Shown here piece after piece: positions 1-5,893 of a DNA stretch of 9,090 nt. This DNA is from JANXVY01 sp038329675 (lineage in GTDB: Bacteria; Pseudomonadota; Alphaproteobacteria; Rhizobiales; Hyphomicrobiaceae). The notes under the pieces are model-generated. The model worked only from the letters and a program-made list of their open reading frames with translations, was not told the origin of the DNA and made no database searches. Numbering within the stretch: the stretch's first letter is position 1; every line of letters starts with the position of its first letter. The stretch lies in NCBI GenBank assembly GCA_038329675.1, contig JBBQNE010000127.1, positions 1-9,090 on the forward strand. The letters run 5' to 3'. Both the position numbers and the translations under genes were made by a program.

Positions 1-2
1 AG

Positions 3-431
3 GATATCCGCATTGACACGATGCGGGCGGGCGGCGCGGGCGGCCAACACGTCAACCGCACCGATTCTGCCGTCCGTATCGTCCACCTGCCGACCGGGAT
101 CACGGTGGTCTCGACCGAAAAGTCCCAGCACCAAAACCGAAAGATCGCCATGCAGGTGCTGAAATCGCGATTGTTTGACCAAAAACGCCAGAAGCTAGAC
201 GATGAGCGGTCAACAGCGCGCAAAGAACAAGTCGGTTCCGGCGACCGCTCGCAACGCATCCGCACATACAATTTCGCGCAAGGTCGGGTGACTGATCACC
301 GCATTAACCTGACGCTGTACAAACTCGACGAGGTATTGGGCGGCAACGCACTCGATGATCTTGTCGACGCGCTGACAACCGACCATCAGGCCAATCTGAT
401 GGCCGAGATGGCCAGCCAAGATGGCCTATGA
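3..431 (+). CDS. prfA: Peptide chain release factor 1, C-terminal part
   Basis: Release factor 1 recognises UAA and UAG on the ribosome and triggers hydrolysis of peptidyl-tRNA. The gene is cut by the left window edge, and the frame is open from base 3, so about 142 C-terminal residues are visible. The catalytic GGQ motif lies at bases 39-47, in the context AGGAGGQHVN, which satisfies the class-I release factor signature; a Gly stands where many RF1 proteins have Ser just before it. Further on, GSGDRSQRIRTYNF and GRVTDHRINLTLYKL are typical of RF1. The stop-codon-reading domain lies upstream, outside the window, so RF1 is separated from RF2 only by these C-terminal sequences. The stop codon overlaps the prmC start (ATGA, 428-431), so the two genes are very likely co-transcribed and translationally coupled. 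Confidence 0.96.
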   Translation, partial: DIRIDTMRAGGAGGQHVNRTDSAVRIVHLPTGITVVSTEKSQHQNRKIAMQVLKSRLFDQKRQKLDDERSTARKEQVGSGDRSQRIRTYNFAQGRVTDHRINLTLYKLDEVLGGNALDDLVDALTTDHQANLMAEMASQDGL

Positions 432-1411
432 CCAATGCGATGCCTAAGTTTGAGCCCAACGGTCTGACCGGCGCCGTAATCGCAAAACCGTCCGCCGTTG
501 AGCCGGTCGCAGTGAGCACAGCGCTCGCGCGCGCGGTGTCTAAGCTTAGCGCCGTATCCATCGATGGTGCGGCCGCAGACGCCCGACGCCTAATGGCACA
601 CGTGCTGAACGTTGGCTCCGGGCAGTTGATCGTCCAACCAGAGCGCAGCTTGAGCACGGCTGAACTGAGCCGGTTCGAAGATGCCATTTCGCGACGGTTG
701 GCCCGCGAACCGGTCAGCCGCATTGAAGGCCACCGTGGCTTTTACGGCCGCAGCTTTGTCGTGACGCCCGACGTCCTCGACCCGCGTGCCGATAGCGAAA
801 CCCTCATTGAAATGACCCGAGCAATCGTTCGCCCGGCGTTTGACGAGGCCGACAACCCGGCCTGCGTTAGTAGCAACGCCGTCCGTATCCTCGACATCGG
901 AACGGGATCGGGGTGCCTTCTCCTAACACTACTTGCCGAATGGCCATCCGCGACCGGCACCGGCCTCGACGTATCAAACGCTGCGTTGGCGGTCGCTCGC
1001 CGCAATGCAACAACGCTTTGCCTCGACGAGCGCGCAGACTTTGCAATTGGCGATTACCGGCTTGATTTGCCAGCAGGTTTTGGCGTCTGGGTGGCAAACC
1101 CGCCTTATATTCCCGCCGCGCAAATATCCGCGCTCGAACCAGAGGTCCGCGATTTTGATCCCCGCTTGGCCCTCGATGGCGGTCGAGACGGCCTAGATGC
1201 CTACCGCGCCATCCTGTCTCAAGCGGCTGCTCAAACAAAGAACACTCCGGCCGGTGGACCAAGCTGGATCCTCTTTGAGGCCGGCGCAGGCCAAGCCGAT
1301 GCCATTATTGAGATCGCCGAGACGGTGCTGCGGGACCGGCTGGCGGCGGTCCATACCGCCAACGACCTGGGCGGCCACACCCGTTGCGTCGTTTTGAAGT
1401 TGTGCCGTTAA
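428..1411 (+). CDS. prmC: Release factor glutamine N5-methyltransferase PrmC (HemK)
   Basis: PrmC uses S-adenosylmethionine to methylate the Gln of the GGQ motif in RF1 and RF2, which speeds termination. It is a 327-residue cytoplasmic protein. An N-terminal helical domain (about residues 25-105) is followed by a Rossmann methyltransferase domain. The SAM-binding loop DIGTGSG is at residues 156-162, and the substrate-Gln motif NPPY is at 224-227 within VANPPYIP. The family segment around FYGRSFVVTPDVLDPRADSET precedes the SAM loop. E. coli PrmC has 277 residues; the extra length here is an N-terminal extension of about 25 residues plus small insertions before the SAM loop and near residue 280. 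The start at 428 is chosen because of the ATGA overlap with prfA; an in-frame ATG at 440 is the alternative. The substrate gene being directly upstream supports the call strongly. Confidence 0.95.
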   Translation: MTNAMPKFEPNGLTGAVIAKPSAVEPVAVSTALARAVSKLSAVSIDGAAADARRLMAHVLNVGSGQLIVQPERSLSTAELSRFEDAISRRLAREPVSRIEGHRGFYGRSFVVTPDVLDPRADSETLIEMTRAIVRPAFDEADNPACVSSNAVRILDIGTGSGCLLLTLLAEWPSATGTGLDVSNAALAVARRNATTLCLDERADFAIGDYRLDLPAGFGVWVANPPYIPAAQISALEPEVRDFDPRLALDGGRDGLDAYRAILSQAAAQTKNTPAGGPSWILFEAGAGQADAIIEIAETVLRDRLAAVHTANDLGGHTRCVVLKLCR

Positions 1412-1825
1412 GGGGACATGAAGGCGAGCTGTAAAAAATGCCGTGAAAAAAAGCTTGGAGAGCGGCCCGATTGCAAGTAATCTGTGATCATTGAGGCACG
1501 TGCGACGGGCAGCGTCATACGCTCCGTCTGCCCCTCGTCCTTCTCGCTAGAAACGTGAGAGCCCCGTTCCCGCCATTCGGGTGGCTGTCGATGCGAGTAG
1601 GCAAACTGAACTCGAACAACCCGAGATTGTAGGCGATAAAGAAACGCCCCTTTCGCCGAAGACAAGATTTAGCCTGAGCGAACGCGCCGATTGACGCGAA
1701 TCGCTCCGAAGCGGCGCGTCCGTTCGCGACGCGATCCGATCCGTCAGATGATCTTCCGCCGGGCATTCCCTGCGGCCGGGCCCCACAAACCGAAATTCAG
1801 ACGTTAACGAGCGAGAGACGAGATC
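1412..1825 (+). other. Intergenic region and leader upstream of the DUF4167 gene
   Basis: This 414-base stretch carries no convincing gene. It opens with a possible 20-codon frame at 1418-1480 and later contains a long imperfect hairpin at 1678-1727. No clear intrinsic terminator follows prmC: the A-runs around 1432-1452 are on the wrong strand to end its transcript. A clear sigma-70 promoter was not recognised, so the DUF4167 gene could be read from prfA-prmC or from an unseen promoter here. The longer reading frames on the opposite strand run into the DUF4167 gene and show no family features. Confidence 0.6.
1678..1727 (+). promoter_or_regulatory. Long imperfect hairpin in the leader
   Basis: The arm GCGAACGCGCCG (1678-1689) pairs with CGGCGCG (1712-1718) and TTCGC (1723-1727), giving a 12-bp stem with one four-base bulge (TCCG) on the 3' side and a 22-base loop. 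It lies about 100 bases before the DUF4167 start. No T-run follows, so it is not a canonical terminator. A structured 5' leader or a protein-binding site is possible; the role is inferred. Confidence 0.45.
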
Positions 1826-3253
1826 ATGAGGCAGGGACAGCAGCATCGCCGTGGGCGCGGCCGAAGCGGGCACAACCCAGGGCAAGGCAACAATCACAGC
1901 CATAGTAGCTCGACGAGCAACAACAACAATCGCAAAATTCAAAATCCGTTGGCGCGGACCTACCATAGCAATGGTCCAGACGGGAAAGTCTCGGGCTCTC
2001 CCCAATCGGTCGCGGACAAATACCTGTCGCTCGCCCGGGACAGTTTGACGTCGGGCGATCCGGTGCTCGCCGAGAACTACCTCCAGCATGCCGAGCACTA
2101 TAACCGCATTATTCTGGCCTATCGCGAACAGGTCGCCCAAGCGCAGGACGAAGCCAACGGGACGCCACGTCAGCGGACTGAAGCCGACTACAACGCCGAC
2201 TTCCCCGATGAAGACACAGATACGCTGGGCCGGGATTTAAGCCCCCTGCCACCCGAGCAGCCGCGTCCTCGCCCCGAGATGCGCCCGCGCGAAGCCGACC
2301 AGCCGCGCTTTGACCAAGCCCCACGCGACGCCCCGCCGCGCGATACCGGCTTTAGGGACAATGGCCCGCGCGATGGTGGCCCCCGCGAAAATGGGAACCG
2401 AGAAAATGCCGCCCGGGAAACCTTCCCGAGAGATAATGGATTTAAGGACAACGGTCCCCGCGACAACGGTCCCCGCGATGGTGGGCCTCGAGATGGTGGC
2501 CCTCGAGATGGTGGCCCTCGAGATGGTGGCCCCCGAGATGGTGGCCCCCGAGATGGTGGCTCGTTTCAAGATCGTCAGCGCTCCAGCCGTGATCGCTTCA
2601 ACGATCGCGACCGTGGAGATCGCGGCGAGCGGTTCGGCTCACGTCCCAATCAGCCAGCCTATGGCCCCGACGGGCAGTTGCTGCAAGAGCGCCCAGTTCG
2701 CGATGACCGCGCAAGAGATGATAGGCCCCGTGACGACCGACCCCGTGACGACCGACCCCGTGACGACCGACCCCGTGACGACCGGCCCCGCGACGACCGG
2801 CCCCGCGACGATCGACCGCGCGACGATCGCAATCGCGACCGTCAATTCCGGCCGCAAGGCCCCAGATTGGATGGGCCTCGCACTGATGGGCTCCGCTCGG
2901 ATGGATCTCGGTTTGACAGTGCCCGTCCCGACGCGCAGCGTCCTGAAGCGTCGCGCGCCGACCCGATACCACGGGAGGTGGCGCCGCACGAGATCGCCGT
3001 GCGCGAGCCCACCCCCAGCGAGCCGATTGCCGAAATTCCGCGCCTCGACCCTATTGTCGTCGCCGCCCCCCCGGTGGCCGAACCGCGAACGCCGCGGCGC
3101 CGCGAGCGTGCGGCTGCTCAGCCGCTGCCAGAAGACGCTCAGCCAGACTTCCTACGCCGCCCTGTCCGCCGTCCGCGCCGCGAAGCCGCAGCCGAGGACG
3201 CCCCGACCGCGGCTCCCGTCAAGCCAACCAGCGAACCCGATACCAACAGCTGA
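1826..3253 (+). CDS. DUF4167 domain protein with long R/D-rich disordered tail
   Basis: This 475-residue protein begins MRQGQQHRRGRGRSG, and residues about 38-105 match the DUF4167 family of Alphaproteobacteria (NPLARTYHSNGPDGKVSG, then VADKYLSLARDSL and GDPVLAENYLQHAEHYNRI). The family has no firmly assigned biochemical role; the basic RG/N-rich N-terminus and the downstream tail suggest RNA or nucleoprotein binding, which is inference. From about residue 110 the protein is low complexity. Seven PRD(N/G)G units lie at residues 211-245, an R/D-rich linker follows, then seven PRDDR units at 301-335, a looser DG/R-rich region, and a Pro/Arg/Ala-rich end. There is no signal peptide or membrane segment. 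The start is supported by family alignment; the upstream GAGACGAG is only a modest ribosome binding site. Family members vary widely in tail length. From memory, DUF4167 genes often follow prfA-prmC in related genomes. Confidence 0.9.
   Translation: MRQGQQHRRGRGRSGHNPGQGNNHSHSSSTSNNNNRKIQNPLARTYHSNGPDGKVSGSPQSVADKYLSLARDSLTSGDPVLAENYLQHAEHYNRIILAYREQVAQAQDEANGTPRQRTEADYNADFPDEDTDTLGRDLSPLPPEQPRPRPEMRPREADQPRFDQAPRDAPPRDTGFRDNGPRDGGPRENGNRENAARETFPRDNGFKDNGPRDNGPRDGGPRDGGPRDGGPRDGGPRDGGPRDGGSFQDRQRSSRDRFNDRDRGDRGERFGSRPNQPAYGPDGQLLQERPVRDDRARDDRPRDDRPRDDRPRDDRPRDDRPRDDRPRDDRPRDDRNRDRQFRPQGPRLDGPRTDGLRSDGSRFDSARPDAQRPEASRADPIPREVAPHEIAVREPTPSEPIAEIPRLDPIVVAAPPVAEPRTPRRRERAAAQPLPEDAQPDFLRRPVRRPRREAAAEDAPTAAPVKPTSEPDTNS
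2456..2560 (+). repeat. Tandem array 1: seven 15-bp units encoding PRD(N/G)G
   Basis: Seven in-frame 15-bp units begin at 2456, 2471, 2486, 2501, 2516, 2531 and 2546. Units 3 to 5 are identical (CCTCGAGATGGTGGC) and units 6 and 7 are identical to each other (CCCCGAGATGGTGGC). The first encodes PRDNG and the other six PRDGG. Near-identity at synonymous positions points to recent duplication by slippage or recombination. Confidence 0.97.
2726..2830 (+). repeat. Tandem array 2: seven 15-bp units encoding PRDDR
   Basis: Seven in-frame 15-bp units begin at 2726, 2741, 2756, 2771, 2786, 2801 and 2816, all encoding PRDDR. The first three are identical (CCCCGTGACGACCGA); later units diverge stepwise at third positions. 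Two related units without the Pro (VRDDR, ARDDR) precede the array and NRDRQ follows it, as expected for decayed edges. Confidence 0.97.
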
Positions 3254-3375
3254 CGTGGGCGGCTGATGCCATCGCGAACATGTTAAGCATGCTTCCCGCA
3301 GGGGACGGAACGCGCGCGGACCAAGCCCGGTTGTCGCCTCGGCGAAGCCACCCCGAGACCCCCGCTTTCGTCGCG

Positions 3376-3405
3376 TTGACGGGAGCCTCTTCGCGGCCCA
3401 AATTA
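3376..3405 (+). promoter_or_regulatory. Possible sigma-70 -35 element upstream of sdhB
   Basis: TTGACG at 3376-3381 is a good -35 match. After 18 bases there is only a weak A/T-rich -10 candidate (AAATTA). It lies about 50-75 bases before the sdhB start in a 199-base gap, where a promoter would be expected because sdhB stands alone here. The -10 is poor, so the call is tentative. Confidence 0.25.
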
Positions 3406-3452
3406 GGGCAATGATCGCGCGATGCCGCGCCCGCCCGCGAGGATGACAGAAC

Positions 3453-4226
3453 ATGGTTCAGCTCACACTACCGCGTAACTCCAAGGTCACGACCGGCAAG
3501 ACTTGGGGTAAGCAAGGCCAAAAGACCAAAGAGTTCAAGGTCTACCGTTGGTCACCCGACGACGACGATGCCCCGCGCATGGATACCTATCACGTCGATC
3601 TCGAGACGTGCGGGCCGATGGTCCTCGATGGGTTGATGAAGATCAAAAACGAGATTGATCCGACGTTGACGTTCCGCCGCTCGTGTCGCGAAGGCATTTG
3701 CGGCTCGTGCGCGATGAATATCGATGGAACCAACACGCTGGCCTGCCTCAAGGCAATCGCCGATGTCAGCGGACAGGTTCGGGTTTACCCTCTGCCGCAT
3801 ATGAAAGTGATCAAGGACCTCGTCCCCGATCTCACTAATTTCTACGCCCAGCACGCCTCAATCGAGCCGTGGCTGCAAACGACCACGCCTGCACCACAAA
3901 AAGAATGGGCGCAGAGCCGTGACGATCGCGAGCAGTTAGACGGCCTTTACGAGTGCATCCTGTGCGCGTGTTGCTCGACGTCGTGCCCGAGCTACTGGTG
4001 GAACCAGGATCGCTACCTGGGCCCGGCAGCTTTGTTGCAGGCCTACCGCTGGGTAATCGACAGCCGCGACGAGGCGACGGGCGACCGGCTTGATAACCTC
4101 GAAGACCCGTTCCGCCTCTATCGCTGCCACACCATCATGAATTGCGCCAAGGCGTGCCCCAAGGGGCTATCGCCAGCTAAGGCGATCGCTGAACTCAAGA
4201 AGCTGATGGTCGAACGCCGGGTCTGA
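3453..4226 (+). CDS. sdhB: Succinate dehydrogenase iron-sulfur subunit
   Basis: SdhB carries electrons from the flavoprotein SdhA through three Fe-S clusters to ubiquinone in the membrane anchor SdhC/SdhD (complex II, inner membrane, cytoplasmic face). It has 257 residues, the usual length in Alphaproteobacteria. The [2Fe-2S] ligands are C78, C83, C86 and C98. By comparison with E. coli SdhB, C168, C171, C174 and C235 bind [4Fe-4S], while C178, C225 and C231 bind [3Fe-4S]. All eleven ligands are present. The start is supported by GAGGA at 3439-3443, nine bases upstream, and by the family-typical N-terminus MVQLTLPRNSK. The gene is odd in context: sdhB is usually last in sdhCDAB, but here DUF4167 precedes it by 199 bases and a convergent gene follows, so its partners must lie elsewhere. 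Confidence 0.97.
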   Translation: MVQLTLPRNSKVTTGKTWGKQGQKTKEFKVYRWSPDDDDAPRMDTYHVDLETCGPMVLDGLMKIKNEIDPTLTFRRSCREGICGSCAMNIDGTNTLACLKAIADVSGQVRVYPLPHMKVIKDLVPDLTNFYAQHASIEPWLQTTTPAPQKEWAQSRDDREQLDGLYECILCACCSTSCPSYWWNQDRYLGPAALLQAYRWVIDSRDEATGDRLDNLEDPFRLYRCHTIMNCAKACPKGLSPAKAIAELKKLMVERRV

Positions 4227-4424
4227 AGCCAGGTCGAGGTCCGCGCCCGCGCCTCTGTTCGCCGCAGCATGTTGGCGGGGCCGCGGTGTCATCGGACCGG
4301 CGTTGGGCGATTGCAACCGAAACTGCGCTCACAAATTCAAGACCGGTGGCTTGCGCCGCCGGCCTTGATTGCAAGTGACACACCTCGCAACGTACAAAAC
4401 GCTGCGATTGAGTGGGTAGGGATA

Positions 4425-4488
4425 GGCGCGCAACCGACTGGCCGATTTTTTATAACAAAGCGGTTGGGTTACAAAACGCTCGCGCGCC
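4425..4488. repeat. Nested inverted repeats in the convergent gap
   Basis: GGCGCGC (4425-4431) is complementary to GCGCGCC (4482-4488), and inside them CAACCG (4431-4436) is complementary to CGGTTG (4461-4466). An 11-base direct repeat, TACAAAACGCT, occurs at 4393-4403 and 4470-4480. The site lies between the convergent ends of sdhB and the histone-like gene. It may help end transcription from both sides, but the pairing is interrupted and no role is proven. Confidence 0.35.
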
Positions 4489-4513
4489 CGAAGGCCTGTG
4501 CCTGAGCTCAGGC
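4473..4513 (-). terminator. Possible terminator of the histone-like gene
   Basis: Reading the - strand, a perfect 14-bp palindrome GCCTGAGCTCAGGC (4513-4500) covers the stop codon. It is followed by GCC-TTCG-GGC, a small hairpin with a UUCG tetraloop, and by CGC-GCGA-GCG, a GNRA-type loop running straight into TTTT (4476-4473). The two small hairpins share one base, so only one forms fully. The stems are short, so this is a plausible but weak intrinsic terminator. Confidence 0.35.
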
Positions 4514-4684
4514 GGCCTTCTTCGTGGCAGGCTTGCGGGCGGGGGCCTTCTTGGCAACAACCTTGGCAGCGGGCTTGCGGCGGGCCGTGGTCTTCTTGGC
4601 GGCAACTTTCGCGGCAGGCTTGCGAGCAGCGGTCTTGGCCGGGGCCTTAGCCGGGGCTTTCTTCGTTGCGGTCTTCGTGGCCAT
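4508..4684 (-). CDS. Small histone-H1-like Lys/Ala/Pro-rich protein
   Basis: The 58-residue product starts MATKTATKKAPAK. It contains 16 Lys, 4 Arg, 21 Ala and 6 Pro, with no acidic or aromatic residue. RKPAAKV recurs at residues 21-27 and 36-42 (15-residue period), with a partial third copy at 50-56. This matches the composition of eukaryotic H1 tails and bacterial H1-like proteins such as the AlgP tail and HctB, which bind DNA through charge. A nucleoid-binding role is inferred from composition, not homology. The start at 4684 is chosen because GGAGAG (4697-4692) sits seven bases upstream; a longer frame from 4717 would begin inside a hairpin. The gene stands alone, convergent with sdhB. 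The open frames antisense to it look like shadows of its biased codons. Confidence 0.8.
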   Translation of the reverse strand: MATKTATKKAPAKAPAKTAARKPAAKVAAKKTTARRKPAAKVVAKKAPARKPATKKAA

Positions 4685-4690
4685 TTTCGT

Positions 4691-4732
4691 TCTCTCCATG
4701 AGATTAGTTCGAATCATCTCGAACTGGAGAGA
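4691..4732 (-). promoter_or_regulatory. Leader hairpin masking the Shine-Dalgarno of the histone-like gene
   Basis: In the mRNA (reading 4732 to 4691), TCTCTCC-AGTTCGA, loop GATGAT, TCGAACT, an eight-base bulge AATCTCAT, then GGAGAGA. The inner seven pairs (4719-4725 with 4706-4712) and the outer seven (4726-4732 with 4691-4697) are all Watson-Crick. The outer 3' strand is the Shine-Dalgarno sequence, so the folded leader would block ribosome entry. Regulation by temperature, a protein or translation is inference. Confidence 0.6.
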
Positions 4733-5058
4733 GAATGTCCAGATTTGCGTTTTTTGTTGATATCAAAAGCGAATTTCAGACGACTTTGATATGTCATTCC
4801 ATACAAACTGTGTCATATAAGTATCGAAAATTGCGTTTTTTCAGTAGCTTGACGCTTCATCTAGACATTCACTTAGAGCCGAAGGGTGGAAGAAGCGGTT
4901 TTTGCAGTGCAGTTGGGTCAGCTTAAAAGCAAACACCCGCCCCCCTGAATGGGTGCCTGTCAGCAAAAATTCACGACCACAATAATCCGCAATATCCAAC
5001 GTGCCCCGACGCGCGATCTGGCGGTCTCGTCGTCGGGGCACGGTCATTCGTTTTAAAA
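4718..5058. other. Gene-free spacer between the histone-like and GNAT genes
   Basis: No convincing gene is seen here. From about 4735 to 4870 the sequence is clearly more AT-rich than its surroundings and should hold the promoter of the histone-like gene, though no good -35/-10 pair was identified. TTGCGTTTTTT is repeated at 4745-4755 and 4831-4841, and the palindrome TTGATATCAA lies at 4757-4766. The right part holds the GC-rich inverted repeat at 5001-5041 just past the GNAT stop. A 68-codon frame on the - strand (4841-5047) has no recognisable features. Confidence 0.55.
5001..5041 (-). terminator. GC-rich inverted repeat after the GNAT gene
   Basis: GTGCCCCGACG (5001-5011) and CGTCGGGGCAC (5031-5041) form a perfect 11-bp inverted repeat with a 19-base spacer, 18 bases past the GNAT stop codon. 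Its position suits a 3' hairpin for that transcript. There is no T-run after it on either strand, so it may be an mRNA-stabilising stem, a Rho-dependent end or a protein site rather than a classic terminator. Confidence 0.4.
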
Positions 5059-5673
5059 CTACGCGGCCTTGATCGCACGCGCCTTTCCGTCGAACACGGC
5101 CATCCAGTATCCAAAGCGATCATCAAACGCTTCAGCCATCAGCGAACCGACATTGGCTGCATCTGGCAGTAGTTCGCCAACGACCTCACCTTGCTCAAAT
5201 CGAAGGTCAACGTCGTGGTGTCGCGCAACGGCCTGCATCTTCGCGTTGCCAGCAAGGCACGTCATGATGAGTTGGCGCACACCGCGATTACGCGCCGATC
5301 GAATGACGCGGCCCATCAGTTCCGTTGCGACGCCGCGGCCCTGAAACTCGGGCTCCACGGCGAATGCGGCCTCCGCTTCATCGCCCCATGTCTCGAGCGC
5401 CGTCTCACCAATGCGACGCAGTTCCGCCGTCGCGCGAAGCTCGTCATCATGAAACCAGCCGTAGACGATGGCTCCGTTCGCTCCCATCTGCGCCGCGTAG
5501 TCTTCGATGAAGCCATCGGAGACGGCGTGCGCAAAACGCATCCGGCGACTTGTGCTATCGAGCCGGATCAGATGGTCACGAAAGCGTGGAGCTTCCATCG
5601 GCAAAAGTTTGCGGATCACGCCACGAAACTGAGCAACGTGCGGACCGGCTTCAAATTGCGTGAGAGGGTGCAT
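5059..5673 (-). CDS. GNAT family N-acetyltransferase
   Basis: The 204-residue product transfers an acetyl group from acetyl-CoA to an unidentified amine. The acetyl-CoA pyrophosphate loop is seen as FAVEPEFQGRGVATEL, with QGRGVA near residues 111-116. It is preceded by the expected strands (GAIVYGWF, ELRATAELRRI) and followed by the helix containing LMGRVIRSARNRGV and the strand QLIMTCLAGN. The segment DSTSRRMRFAHAVSD resembles the LxxxSRxxRF motif of GNAT domains related to protein acetyltransferases of the Pat type, so a protein substrate is possible but unproven. The start at 5673 is chosen because AAAGGAG (5685-5679) lies five bases upstream; an in-frame TTG at 5691 precedes that site and is unlikely. 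The gene is divergent from zapE and appears to be a single-gene unit. Confidence 0.88.
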   Translation of the reverse strand: MHPLTQFEAGPHVAQFRGVIRKLLPMEAPRFRDHLIRLDSTSRRMRFAHAVSDGFIEDYAAQMGANGAIVYGWFHDDELRATAELRRIGETALETWGDEAEAAFAVEPEFQGRGVATELMGRVIRSARNRGVRQLIMTCLAGNAKMQAVARHHDVDLRFEQGEVVGELLPDAANVGSLMAEAFDDRFGYWMAVFDGKARAIKAA

Positions 5674-5784
5674 GCCATCTCCTTTGACCAAGAGGCCGAG
5701 TTCGCGCCGCTACGGCAAACGACAACGCCGCTGCCCTACGCTAACAATGGAAATGGTATCTTTGTTGCGATGCAACACGTCGAA

Positions 5785-5812
5785 ATTGTATGACCAGCTC
5801 TGCGCCATACAA
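5785..5812 (-). promoter_or_regulatory. Candidate sigma-70 promoter of the GNAT gene
   Basis: Reading the - strand, TTGTAT (-35, three of six consensus bases), 16-base spacing, then TACAAT (-10, five of six). It would place transcription start near 5777 and give a leader of about 100 bases. The good -10 and the operator-like repeat over the -35 support it; the -35 is weak. Confidence 0.35.
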
Positions 5813-5833
5813 CGGTTATAGAAAACCGTTGTA
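5808..5833. promoter_or_regulatory. Perfect 10-bp inverted repeat, operator-like
   Basis: TACAACGGTT (5808-5817), spacer ATAGAA, AACCGTTGTA (5824-5833). The symmetry is perfect, and the size suits a dimeric repressor site such as those of TetR-type regulators. It overlaps the -35 of the candidate GNAT promoter and lies about 195 bases before zapE. It could also fold as an RNA hairpin, but no T-run follows on either strand. Confidence 0.45.
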
Positions 5834-5893
5834 AAACAGACGACTAGGACACATCAAATCGACACGCAAAGCGACGCAGCTGTATGATGCAAG

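Noticed and set aside
1547..2140. A 197-codon - strand frame antisense to the DUF4167 N-terminus
   Set aside because: It covers the conserved DUF4167 domain of the + strand and has no recognisable features of its own.
2456..2830. CRISPR-like array
   Set aside because: The repeats are 15 bp, directly adjacent without spacers, and in frame with a protein.
2188..2989. Several - strand frames of 92-124 codons across the repeat arrays
   Set aside because: They are antisense shadows of the repeats, with periodic products (for example VGRHG), no ribosome binding site and no homology that I recognise.
2310..3266. A 318-codon + strand frame overlapping the DUF4167 gene in another frame
   Set aside because: The 15-bp repeats have a length divisible by three, so they stay open in other frames and produce repeats such as PVTTD. 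It lacks a family match and its start lies inside the real gene.
4685..4717. Longer N-terminus (MIRTNLMERTK) for the histone-like protein
   Set aside because: Its ATG falls at the loop of the leader hairpin and has no Shine-Dalgarno; the extension overlaps the Shine-Dalgarno of the better start.
4412..4789. Gly/Leu/Arg-rich + strand frames antisense to the histone-like gene
   Set aside because: Their composition is the direct complement of Lys/Ala codons, while the - strand frame has a good Shine-Dalgarno and a known type of product.
5191..5793. A 200-codon + strand frame antisense to the GNAT gene
   Set aside because: The - strand has a clear acetyl-CoA motif and an AAAGGAG ribosome binding site; the + strand product shows no domain.
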